Assembly: GCA_026395275.1 (NCBI GenBank)
Contig: JAPLZA010000085.1
Coordinates: 1-12,668 of the forward strand
DNA length: 12,668 bases
Direction of reading: 5' to 3'
From: Candidatus Staskawiczbacteria bacterium
Lineage (GTDB): Bacteria > Patescibacteriota > Minisyncoccia > Minisyncoccales > Staskawiczbacteraceae
Notes under the pieces: generated by a model
Databases searched by the model: none
Told to the model about the DNA's origin: nothing
Seen by the model: only the letters and a program-made list of their open reading frames with translations
Shown: positions 5,303 through 12,305 of the stretch, piece after piece
Layout of the letters: each line of letters starts with the position of its first letter
Numbering within the stretch: position 1 is the stretch's first letter
Position numbers and translations under genes: made by a program

Positions 5303-5944
5303 TCAAATGGTGATTCCCAGAGAAGCTGCGAAGGATTCCAGATGGCTCCCCACCAAAACGGCGTTAGCTCCCGGCTCAATATCAGCAACTGTTTTTAAAT
5401 TGCTGGCTTGGCATAGCGGACCCAAACGGATAGCTCGAGCTTCTTTGAAAGATTCCCTTTTGCGGTCAGAACATCCATCCATTTGCTTCCAACGCTCAAG
5501 AAGAAACTGAGGGATGCCAGGCAGATCTTTAAGACTCGAGAGATCTCGGGAGTTCCAAACAGCCCAAAGCGATACAGGAATATCCGCCAATTCAGCTAGG
5601 GTTAGCGGTTCGAGAAAACACCTTTCCAGATGAACTTTTGGTCTACGTCCAACCACCAGAACAAAGTCAGCTCCGTCATCCACGGCGCGTTGCACTTCGT
5701 CATCGGTTTCGTAAAAGCCTTTGGCCAAAATTTTTATTTCGGAAGGAAGAATTTTGCGAGCCTTCTTGATGTCGTCAGGGCTTCTCCTCCAAATAGGATG
5801 TGTAAGCACGGAAACCATTCGGCCAACCTTGCCGGCAGATTCTATTTGTTGTTCCCAACTGTTTTGCGTAAGACGCTCTCCTCGTGGTGACCATACTTTT
5901 GCTTCAGCAATTATAATTGTGCCATTATATATACCATTAAACAT
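5303..5944 (-). CDS. TrpC-like (indole-3-glycerol-phosphate synthase-like) barrel protein
   Basis: This 213-aa protein resembles indole-3-glycerol-phosphate synthase (TrpC). Numbering from the first ATG at 5953, IIIAEAKVWSP carries E17 and K19 at the places of the catalytic ExK of beta-strand 1. VSVLTHPIWRRSPDDI matches the SVLT strand, and K78 in ILAKGF matches the catalytic lysine of LRKDF. DDGADFVLVV and NSRDL (134-138) match GADAxLLI and NNRDL, and ANAVLVGSHL matches the phosphate-binding end. The VEVH glutamate strand is missing or very divergent, and the protein is shorter than usual TrpC (about 250 aa). No other trp gene is nearby, so the true reaction is uncertain. I chose the fourth residue (ATG 5942-5944) as start, because the SD GAAAGG directly abuts the first ATG. 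Single-gene unit. Confidence 0.72.
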   Translation of the reverse strand: MFNGIYNGTIIIAEAKVWSPRGERLTQNSWEQQIESAGKVGRMVSVLTHPIWRRSPDDIKKARKILPSEIKILAKGFYETDDEVQRAVDDGADFVLVVGRRPKVHLERCFLEPLTLAELADIPVSLWAVWNSRDLSSLKDLPGIPQFLLERWKQMDGCSDRKRESFKEARAIRLGPLCQASNLKTVADIEPGANAVLVGSHLESFAASLGITI

Positions 5945-5960
5945 GGTGCACATCCTTTCG

Positions 5961-6008
5961 TTGTAAATGAACTTAATTAAACATTACTTCTTTTTTACTT
6001 TTTGTCAA
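5961..6008 (-). promoter_or_regulatory. duplicated promoter/leader module B, copy 2
   Basis: Copy of 5192-5239 with two changes. TTGACA is at 6003-6008 and TAATGT at 5981-5986 with a 16-base spacer. It transcribes the TrpC-like gene. The -35 box follows the hppA terminator T-tract within a few bases. Confidence 0.65.
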
Positions 6009-6009
6009 C

Positions 6010-6040
6010 TAAAAAGCCCCGCCGAAGCGGGGCTTTTACT
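6010..6040 (-). terminator. terminator after hppA and element e1
   Basis: AGCCCCGC / GCGGGGCT form an 8-bp GC-rich stem with a CGAA loop and T-runs on both sides, so it is probably bidirectional. On the minus strand it lies downstream of hppA and e1. Confidence 0.9.
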
Positions 6041-6059
6041 AAACAAACTAAATAAGTGG

Positions 6060-6174
6060 CAGTGAATCCGAAGCGTACCTCGCAGGCAATTTTGCACGGT
6101 CCCGCGAAGCGAGAAAATTGCCGCGAATTGAGCGAATCCGCGCTGGCGGACGAGCGCTAGCGGAGGATTTACTG
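6060..6174. repeat. branched palindromic element e1
   Basis: The outer stem CAGTGAATCC (6060-6069) pairs with GGATTTACTG (6165-6174), with one G-T. Inside are AGCG / CGCT, a main hairpin GGCAATTTT (6085-6093) / AAAATTGCC (6114-6122) whose tip carries GCGAAGC, and a second hairpin TCCGC-GCTG-GCGGA (6137-6150). The layout is a three-way junction. It lies 10 nt past the hppA stop codon and before the hppA terminator. The inner sequence is close to e2 (10061-10182); the outer stem is unrelated in sequence. Confidence 0.85.
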
Positions 6175-6184
6175 ACGCGCAAAA

Positions 6185-8167
6185 CTATACCAAGAACGCC
6201 ACGATAAGCAGGGCAACAATGTTTAACACCTTAATCATCGGGTTAATTGCAGGTCCTGCTGTGTCTTTATACGGGTCTCCCACGGTGTCTCCTGTAACTG
6301 CAGCTTGATGGGCAAAAGAACCTTTGCCTCCGTATGCTCCGCCTTCAATATACTTTTTGGCATTGTCCCAAGCAGCTCCGCCGGTTGTCATTGAAATTCC
6401 AACAAACAATCCTGTAACAATAGCTCCAATTAACAATCCGCCCAAAGCTTGCACTCCCAAGAAATATCCAACTAAAATTGGCGCTACAATTGGAAGCAAA
6501 GCTGGCAACATCATTTCTTTAATTGCTGCTTTTGTAACTATATCAACGCATTTTCCATATTCTGGTTTTGCAGTCCCTTCCATTAACCCAGGAATATTTT
6601 TAAATTGGCGCCTTACTTCTTCAACAACTTTTCCGGCTGTCTTTCCAACTGCTCCCATTAAAAATGAAGCAAACAAGTAGGGGAGAAGTCCTCCAATCAA
6701 CAAACCTGCAATAACATATGAATTTGTTAAAGAAAAATTTACCAAACCGTTTACGCTGACTTTTTCAACATATGCAGAAAACAAAACCAAAGCTGCCAAT
6801 CCCGCGCTGGCAATTGCATAACCTTTTGTAACTGCTTTTGTTGTGTTTCCAACTGCGTCAAGCGCATCTGTAATTTTTCTTACGTCTTCTGGCATCCCAG
6901 ACATTTCGGCAATTCCTCCGGCGTTGTCTGTAATTGGGCCATAAGCATCAACTCCAACAACAATTCCCGAAATTGAAAGCATTGCCATAACTGCAAGTGC
7001 TACTCCATAAATTCCTGCTAACCAGAAAGATATAATTGTTCCAAAAGCAATTAACAAAACCGGGTAAGCAGTTGATTGCATTCCAATTCCCAAACCTCTA
7101 ATTATGTTTGTTGCATGCCCTGTTTCACTGGCCTTGGCAATACTTTTTACCGGGCTAAAATCTTTTGATGTGTAATATTCTGTAATAACAAACATTCCGG
7201 CCGCAATTACCAAACCAACAATTGTTGAGAAAAATAAATTGTTAGCTGAAATTGCCTGACCTGCCATGTACTTTGTAATAATAGGGTAAAAAGCAATTGC
7301 CGACAAAATTACTGTTGCAACAACTCCTTTATACATAGAACCCATTATGTTTTGCTTTTTTCCAAGTTTCACAAAGAAGCTTCCAATAATAGAAGCTAAA
7401 ATAGAAACGCTTCCTAAAATTAAAGGCAACATAATAAACTGTTCAGCTCGTGGAAATAACAAAGAACCTAAAATCATCGTAGCCACCGTTGTAACTGCGT
7501 ATGTTTCAAAAATGTCAGCAGCCATACCAGCGCAGTCTCCAACGTTGTCTCCAACTTGGTCTGCAATAACTGCCGGGTTTCTTGGGTCGTCTTCTGGAAT
7601 TCCTTTTTCAACTTTTCCCACCAAGTCTGCTCCCACGTCTGCGGCTTTAGTGTAAATGCCTCCGCCAACTCTGGCAAAAACAGAAATTAAGCTGGCTCCA
7701 AATCCCAAACCAATTAAACCATTAATATCTTTTGTTAAAGCATAGTATCCTGCAACCGCCAAAAGTCCCAAAGAAACCACCATTAAGCCCGTAATCAAAC
7801 CTCCTTTAAAAGAAATATCCAATGCGCGTGCCAAACCTCTTTTTGCGGCTTCCGCAACTCTTGTATTTGCTTGAGTAGAAACAATCATTCCAATAAATCC
7901 TGAAACTCCGCTCAAAACTGCTCCAATTAAAAATCCAATGGCAATTTTCCAACCCATAAAAAATAATAAAATAAACAAAACCAAACCAACTACGGCAATT
8001 GTTTTATATTGTCTTTTCAAATAAGACATTGCGCCCTCTTGAACTGCTGCTGTAATTGCAATTGCTTTGTCTCCTGCAACCGGAGCTTTTTTAATTTGCG
8101 AAACTAAATAATATACAAACGCAATGGCAAACAACGAAACGATTATTGGATAATAAATTAAACTCAT
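6185..8167 (-). CDS. hppA: membrane-bound pyrophosphatase, K+-independent proton-pumping type
   Basis: This 660-aa, many-helix membrane protein hydrolyses pyrophosphate and uses the energy to pump ions out of the cell. It has the full substrate-site motifs: DVGADLVGKVE (177-187), DDPRNPAVIAD followed by VGDNVGDCAGMAAD (193-218), DAYGPITDNAGGIAEMSGMP (407-426), and near the C-terminus TGDTVGDPYKDTAGPAINP. K444 and T447 in GNTTKAVTKG are the signature of the K+-independent class, which pumps protons; the K+-dependent class has alanine at the first position. Length is normal for the family. There is no SD before the ATG. It lies 49 nt after nusA and is probably co-transcribed with it. Element e1 and a strong terminator follow. 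In a cell with little metabolism it may help make or save membrane potential. Confidence 0.98.
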   Translation of the reverse strand: MSLIYYPIIVSLFAIAFVYYLVSQIKKAPVAGDKAIAITAAVQEGAMSYLKRQYKTIAVVGLVLFILLFFMGWKIAIGFLIGAVLSGVSGFIGMIVSTQANTRVAEAAKRGLARALDISFKGGLITGLMVVSLGLLAVAGYYALTKDINGLIGLGFGASLISVFARVGGGIYTKAADVGADLVGKVEKGIPEDDPRNPAVIADQVGDNVGDCAGMAADIFETYAVTTVATMILGSLLFPRAEQFIMLPLILGSVSILASIIGSFFVKLGKKQNIMGSMYKGVVATVILSAIAFYPIITKYMAGQAISANNLFFSTIVGLVIAAGMFVITEYYTSKDFSPVKSIAKASETGHATNIIRGLGIGMQSTAYPVLLIAFGTIISFWLAGIYGVALAVMAMLSISGIVVGVDAYGPITDNAGGIAEMSGMPEDVRKITDALDAVGNTTKAVTKGYAIASAGLAALVLFSAYVEKVSVNGLVNFSLTNSYVIAGLLIGGLLPYLFASFLMGAVGKTAGKVVEEVRRQFKNIPGLMEGTAKPEYGKCVDIVTKAAIKEMMLPALLPIVAPILVGYFLGVQALGGLLIGAIVTGLFVGISMTTGGAAWDNAKKYIEGGAYGGKGSFAHQAAVTGDTVGDPYKDTAGPAINPMIKVLNIVALLIVAFLV

Positions 8168-8216
8168 TTATTATTTTAGGCTTGCTGTACCAAACCAAAT
8201 TAATTATTTGTTTTAA

Positions 8217-9548
8217 TTACTTTTTTTCTTCAGTTGGGTCTGCCATTGGCAATTCTTCGGCAGCTGCGTTTACTTCTTCTGGCTCTGCTTCAACTGCTTC
8301 GCCATCTGTTCCAACTTTCTCTTTCTTGGCTTTTTTTGCTTTCTTGGGCTTTTTCCCTTGCCCTTCCGAAGCCTTGGCGGAGGAGGGTTCGCCTTCCTCG
8401 CCCTCTTCTGGCAAAACTTTGTCAGACATTTTAATGTCTATTTTCCAACCGGTTAATTGTGCGGCCAATCTTACATTCCTGCCATCTTTTCCAATAGCCA
8501 AGCTCAATTGATCTTCAGGCACAAAAACTGTTGCGGTATTTTTGTCCTCAACTTTAACTTCAACAACTTTTGCAGGAGCCAAAGCGTTTGCAATATATTT
8601 TTCCGGCTTTTCATCAAATGGAATTACGTCAATTTTTTCTCCGCCCAATTCATTTATAACTGCCATAATTCTTGTTCCTCTTTGTCCAACGCAAGCTCCA
8701 ATTGGGTCAACTCCTTCTTCATTTGAAACAACTGCAATTTTTGTCCTAAAACCAGGCTCACGGGCAATTGCTTTTATAACAACAACTCCCGAAGCAATTT
8801 CAGGGACCTCTAGTTCAAATAATTTAGAAATTAATTTAGGGTAAGCTCTTGAAAGCATAACAACAGATCCCTTTGGAGTGTCTTCTACTTTCATTATATA
8901 AAGCTTTAAGCGCTGACTTGGCCTGTAAAACTCTCCAGGAATTTGTTCATCTCTGTTTAAAATTCCCAATGTTTTTCCAATGTCCACAAAAATTGTGTGG
9001 CCTTCAATTTTTTGCACAATTCCCGACACAATTTCACCTTCTTTGGACCTGTATTCAGCGGAAATAGTTTCTTTTTCAGCCTCTCTAATTTTCTGCAAAA
9101 TAACCTGTTTTGCTGTTTGAGCTGCAATTCTTCCGTAATCTTGCTTAGAAACCAAAGGAATTTCAATTTCCTCGCCAACTTTAATTTTAGGGTAATCTTT
9201 TTTAGCGTCAGCTAACATTATGTGCTTTTCTGGGTTGAAAACATATTTCTTTGGCGCTTCTTCGCCGGCTCGCGCCTCATCTTGAGGAATTATTTTGTTT
9301 TCTTTCATTTCCTCAATTTCCTCATCAGTATAAAGCATGCCATTGTCTACAACCAATTTTATTTGCCAGAACTTAACATCGCCGGAAACCGCATTAAATT
9401 TTGCTTTAATTTTTTGGCCTTTTTCTCCGTAATCTTTTTTGTATGCAGTAGCAATAGCTGACTCAATAGTCTCTATTACTTTTTCAGGGGAAATGCCTCT
9501 TTCCTCTGCAATTTGAGCTAACGCTCCCTTAAAATTCTTAATATCCAT
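8217..9548 (-). CDS. nusA: transcription termination/antitermination factor NusA
   Basis: This 443-aa cytoplasmic RNA-polymerase-associated factor controls pausing, termination and antitermination. The N-terminal RNAP-binding domain (about 1-160) has a charged insertion near 72-115. The S1 domain is at about 168-235 (GEIVSGIVQKIEGHTIFVDI). KH1 is at about 245-310 with GACVGQRGTRI, and KH2 is at about 315-378 with AIGKDGRNVRLA. The tail 379-443 is low-complexity Lys/Glu/Ala and includes SSAKASEG (389-396), probably a repeat-derived insert. The frame is open 14 codons further, but MDIKNFKGALAQIAEE is the expected family N-terminus, so I start at 9548. Neither start has an SD. The promoter is at 9627-9655. 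It is followed at 49 nt by hppA. Confidence 0.96.
   Translation of the reverse strand: MDIKNFKGALAQIAEERGISPEKVIETIESAIATAYKKDYGEKGQKIKAKFNAVSGDVKFWQIKLVVDNGMLYTDEEIEEMKENKIIPQDEARAGEEAPKKYVFNPEKHIMLADAKKDYPKIKVGEEIEIPLVSKQDYGRIAAQTAKQVILQKIREAEKETISAEYRSKEGEIVSGIVQKIEGHTIFVDIGKTLGILNRDEQIPGEFYRPSQRLKLYIMKVEDTPKGSVVMLSRAYPKLISKLFELEVPEIASGVVVIKAIAREPGFRTKIAVVSNEEGVDPIGACVGQRGTRIMAVINELGGEKIDVIPFDEKPEKYIANALAPAKVVEVKVEDKNTATVFVPEDQLSLAIGKDGRNVRLAAQLTGWKIDIKMSDKVLPEEGEEGEPSSAKASEGQGKKPKKAKKAKKEKVGTDGEAVEAEPEEVNAAAEELPMADPTEEKK
8361..8384 (-). repeat. SSAKASEG-encoding insert in nusA
   Basis: Eight codons reading TCCTCCGCCAAGGCTTCGGA and onward encode SSAKASEG in the disordered NusA tail. CCTCCG and CGGAAGG flank the centre as an imperfect inverted repeat. 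I recall the same peptide from many unrelated CPR proteins, where it reflects a dispersed DNA repeat. That link is memory-based. Confidence 0.45.
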
Positions 9549-9626
9549 ATATCTATTTTTTTTAATATTTTTATAAAAAGAAAAGTCCATCGGTCAGACG
9601 GACAAGTACTTTCTTCTCTTGATTAA

Positions 9627-9655
9627 AGTTTACCAAACCCAAGCCCCGTTGTCAA
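9627..9655 (-). promoter_or_regulatory. nusA promoter
   Basis: On the minus strand, TTGACA (9650-9655), a 17-base spacer and TAAACT (9627-9632). The transcript would start about 70 nt before the nusA ATG. The leader contains a small hairpin GTCCGT / ATGGAC (about 9585-9604). The -35 box directly follows the upstream terminator T-tract. Confidence 0.7.
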
Positions 9656-9683
9656 ATAAAAAAGGCCCGCTATAAAGAGGACC
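9656..9683 (-). terminator. terminator overlapping the end of the 103-aa gene
   Basis: On the minus strand, GGTCC pairs with GGGCC (one G-T) around a 10-base loop and is followed by TTTTTTATTT. The hairpin spans the gene's last codons and its TAG (9670-9672), so coding sequence and terminator overlap. Confidence 0.65.
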
Positions 9684-9981
9684 CATCACGTTTTGCGAGC
9701 TCAAAAGCTCGCTTTGAATCTTTGAACTTTTTTGTTTCCGGAGCTTTTTTAATTAATTCAAGCAATTCCTGCAAAGTCAAATACGGTATAAAAAACGAAG
9801 AAATCTCCGCCAGCTCCGCCACCGTGTCTGGTATAGCAATTGAGTTAATAATCAGCATGGCTTCATCGGTTGTGGCAACAATATGAAAGCCAAATAAACG
9901 GTCTGCTAAAACAATAATTTCCGCCCCCTCTTTTAATCTCTGCAAACCTTCCTCACGGCTATGCACAATGCTTAAAGTCAT
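9670..9981 (-). CDS. hypothetical 103-aa protein
   Basis: I do not recognise this small soluble protein. Residues 1-45 alternate helix and strand (REEGLQRLKEGAEIIVLADR, then FGFHIVATT). Residues 68-98 are helical and strongly charged (LTLQELLELIKKAPETKKF). No signal peptide or metal motif is visible. The start is well supported by GGGAG 5 nt before the ATG. The gene lies between yraN and nusA, and its terminator abuts the nusA promoter, so it is probably its own unit. Its promoter is unclear; a TAATGT lies about 35-40 nt upstream without a good -35 box. Confidence 0.72.
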   Translation of the reverse strand: MTLSIVHSREEGLQRLKEGAEIIVLADRLFGFHIVATTDEAMLIINSIAIPDTVAELAEISSFFIPYLTLQELLELIKKAPETKKFKDSKRAFELAKRDGSSL

Positions 9982-10060
9982 AAAAGCTCCCTTTTAAATG
10001 TTCTGCCTACACATTACCACAAATATTTAAAAAAAGAAGCGAGGTAAAAAATTGTAGCGA

Positions 10061-10182
10061 GATAGTAGGCTCGTAGCGTACCTCGCAAGGCAATTTTGCA
10101 CGGTTCCGCGAAGCGGAAAAATTGCCGCGAATTGAGTGAGTTCCGCGCAGGCGGGACGAACGCTAGCAGAGAGCCTACTATC
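10061..10182. repeat. branched palindromic element e2
   Basis: The outer stem GATAGTAGGCTC (10061-10072) pairs perfectly with GAGCCTACTATC (10171-10182), then TAGCG with CGCTA. The main hairpin GGCAATTTT (10089-10097) / AAAATTGCC (10118-10126) is topped by TTCCGC-GAA-GCGGAA. A second hairpin TTCCGC-GCAG-GCGGGA is at about 10141-10156. The interior is largely the same sequence as e1 while the outer stem is different but fully paired. It lies 8 nt past the yraN stop codon. Confidence 0.88.
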
Positions 10183-10190
10183 GAGCGTAT

Positions 10191-10568
10191 CTACGAGACA
10201 ATGTTTTCGTGGTGGGTAAGGCGTAAAACAGAAAAGTCTGGCTTTAAAACAATGCAAATGGCATCAATCCTTTCTGGCCCCTGCCATTTTTTAAACGCCG
10301 AATAACTTTTGGCATTCTGCAAAACCTTCCACAGCTTAGCTTTATTTATAGTGTCTTCGGGGCTTCCAAAATTTTCACCAACTTTTGTACGCACCTCAAC
10401 AAAAACCAACTTCTTCTGGCCGAAAATCCCAGATTTTTTTTCAGCAACTAAATCAATCTCGGCATATTTTGTCCTGTAATTTTGCTCTAAAATTTTATAA
10501 CCCTCCTTTTCCAAATAGTTTCTTGCCAAATCCTCCCCAATTTTCCCCACATGATTATGCTCCGCCAT
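10191..10568 (-). CDS. yraN: YraN/UPF0102 predicted nuclease
   Basis: This 125-aa protein has the UPF0102 fold, related to Holliday-junction resolvases and other PD-(D/E)XK nucleases. GEDLARNYLEKEGYKIL carries E12, YAEIDLVAE carries D39 as the metal-binding acid, and FVEVRTK carries E58 with R60 where many members have K; R is also seen in the family. The biochemical role is not established. The frame is open 31 codons further up, but that stretch runs into element e3 and has no family similarity, so I start at MAEHNHVGKIGEDLA. No SD is visible. comM lies upstream with e3 between, and element e2 follows the stop codon. Confidence 0.93.
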   Translation of the reverse strand: MAEHNHVGKIGEDLARNYLEKEGYKILEQNYRTKYAEIDLVAEKKSGIFGQKKLVFVEVRTKVGENFGSPEDTINKAKLWKVLQNAKSYSAFKKWQGPERIDAICIVLKPDFSVLRLTHHENIVS

Positions 10569-10596
10569 AAATAAAAGCGAAAAAATAAGTTTTAAA

Positions 10597-10691
10597 GGCA
10601 CCTTCGGAGGCAGTTTAGCATGGTTCCGCGAAGCAAATAAACTGCCGAGAATGAGGTGCATCGAGCCGCAGGGCGAGACGACACCGGTGCC
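10597..10691. repeat. branched palindromic element e3 (divergent member)
   Basis: The outer stem GGCACC (10597-10602) pairs with GGTGCC (10686-10691). The main hairpin GGCAGTTTA (10609-10617) / TAAACTGCC (10638-10646) differs from e1/e2 but still pairs over 9 bp. Its tip keeps GGTTCCGCGAAGC, as in e2. A second arm GGTG..TCGAGCC-GCAG-GGCGAGA..CACC follows. It lies 21 nt past the comM stop codon and 28 nt before the yraN start. Confidence 0.78.
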
Positions 10692-10712
10692 GACTAAAAT
10701 TTATTTTGAGCG

Positions 10713-12248
10713 CTAAGCTAATTCGTGCGATTTCGGTTTGTACTGCAAAGCCTCGGCCATGTGACTAATAGAAACTTCATCAGCACCCTCCAAATCTGCA
10801 ATTGTTCGCGCCACTTTTATCATTTTCATATAACTTCGTGCCGACAACTGAAATTTCAAACTTGCTTGCCTTAAAATTTCTTCCACCTCTTTTGAAAGTT
10901 TACAATATTTTTTAATATGATTGTTTTTCATTTGGCTGTTTGAACAAATTGTTTCGTCGCAAAACCTGGCCTCTTGTTTTGCCCTGGCCTGCATAACTCT
11001 TTGCCTAATTTTTTCTGATGCTTCCAAAAATTCTGAACCGCGTTGATTGTCTTGAAATTCGTTTGCGTCAACAGGCATAACCTGAATATGCAAATCAATT
11101 CTATCTAAAATTGGCCCGGAAATTCTTTTTTGATATTTTTGAATTTGATTCTGGCTACAGTTGCAGCTTCTTTTTGGGTGCAAAGCATATCCGCAAGGGC
11201 AGGGGTTGGCACTGGCCACCAACATAAAATCAGCAGGGTAGGTGATGCGTTGCTTTGACCTTGAAATTGTTAAATAGCCATCTTCTAATGGTTGGCGGAG
11301 CGCTTCCATTATAGCTCTGGGAAATTCATTAAATTCATCTAAAAAAAGCACTCCTCTGTGAGCTAAACTTATTTCACCCGGCTGAGGTTTCGAGCCTCCG
11401 CCAACTAATCCGGCCAAAGAAGCCGTGTGATGTGGCGCGCGAAACTGCCTGTTTGTTATTAAACTTCCTCCCGGAGGAATTCCGCCAGAAGCTGAATATA
11501 TTTTTGTAACCTCCAAACTTTCCGCCTCATTTAACGGAGGCAAAATTCCCGGCAAAGCACGCGCCAGCATTGTTTTTCCCGAGCCCGGCGAACCCATCAT
11601 AATTATGTTATGTCCTCCAGCAGCGGCAATTTCCATGGCTCTTTTTGCTTGTTCTTGGCCCAAAACTTCTTTCATATCAAACTCAACTGGCTTTAATTTT
11701 TCTTCTTTAGCTTGTTTATAAGTTACAGGAATAATTTCTTCTTGTTTAAGAAAATGCCTGCAAAGTTGTCCAATATCTGTAACAGGAAAAACTTTTAATC
11801 CTTTTATTGCCGCAGCTTCGTTGGCAGAATCTTTTGGCACATACAAATTGGTAAACCCGGCTTCTTTTGCAAAAAGCGCCATTAAAAAAGCGCCCTTAGT
11901 GTGGCGCAAACTTCCGTCAAAAGAAAGCTCTCCTAAAAACAACGACTTCTGCGGAATTGGAAATTCAAGCGAGCTACTTAAAATTCCTAAAGCAATTGGT
12001 AAATCATACATTGAGCCCTCTTTTGGCACGTCAGCTGGCGCCATATTTACTGTTATTTTCTTTTGCGGAAAATCAACGTCACTGCTCTGTATGGCGGTTC
12101 TCACCCTTTCTTTACTTTCATCAACTGCTTTGCCCGCCAGCCCCACAATTTCAAACCCGGGCAAACCTTTATTGGCCAAATTAATTTCAATATCAACCTT
12201 TATGGTTTCTAACCCCAAATTCACCACCGAAGGAACTTTTATAAGCAT
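10713..12248 (-). CDS. comM: ComM/YifB family Mg-chelatase-like AAA+ ATPase
   Basis: This 511-aa protein is complete, with normal family length. Residues 1-170 form the N-terminal domain (GLPGFEIVGLAGKAVDESKE, VNMAPADVPKEGSMYDLPIA). Walker A is GSPGSGKT (219-226), Walker B is VLFLDE (300-305), and the sensor-type segment is DRIDL (382-386). Cysteines 350, 352, 362 and 364 (NPCPCGY, RSCNCS) are a typical putative metal site. The C-terminal Mg-chelatase domain ends near 505. In proteobacteria ComM is a hexameric helicase that aids branch migration during natural transformation; the same role here is inference. The ATG follows an AT-rich 70-nt gap without a clear SD or promoter. e3 and yraN follow. 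Confidence 0.96.
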   Translation of the reverse strand: MLIKVPSVVNLGLETIKVDIEINLANKGLPGFEIVGLAGKAVDESKERVRTAIQSSDVDFPQKKITVNMAPADVPKEGSMYDLPIALGILSSSLEFPIPQKSLFLGELSFDGSLRHTKGAFLMALFAKEAGFTNLYVPKDSANEAAAIKGLKVFPVTDIGQLCRHFLKQEEIIPVTYKQAKEEKLKPVEFDMKEVLGQEQAKRAMEIAAAGGHNIIMMGSPGSGKTMLARALPGILPPLNEAESLEVTKIYSASGGIPPGGSLITNRQFRAPHHTASLAGLVGGGSKPQPGEISLAHRGVLFLDEFNEFPRAIMEALRQPLEDGYLTISRSKQRITYPADFMLVASANPCPCGYALHPKRSCNCSQNQIQKYQKRISGPILDRIDLHIQVMPVDANEFQDNQRGSEFLEASEKIRQRVMQARAKQEARFCDETICSNSQMKNNHIKKYCKLSKEVEEILRQASLKFQLSARSYMKMIKVARTIADLEGADEVSISHMAEALQYKPKSHELA

Positions 12249-12305
12249 ATGTTTTAAAAATTTAGTTAATTTATTTCTATTTTTTAATTAATTTTAAATA
12301 CTTTC

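Noticed and set aside
10569..10661. 31-codon N-terminal extension of yraN
   Set aside because: It runs through element e3 and lacks family similarity; the internal ATG gives the normal YraN N-terminus.
11821..12291. Plus-strand open frame of 156 codons opposite comM
   Set aside because: It lies antisense to the well-conserved comM N-terminal region and encodes nothing recognisable.
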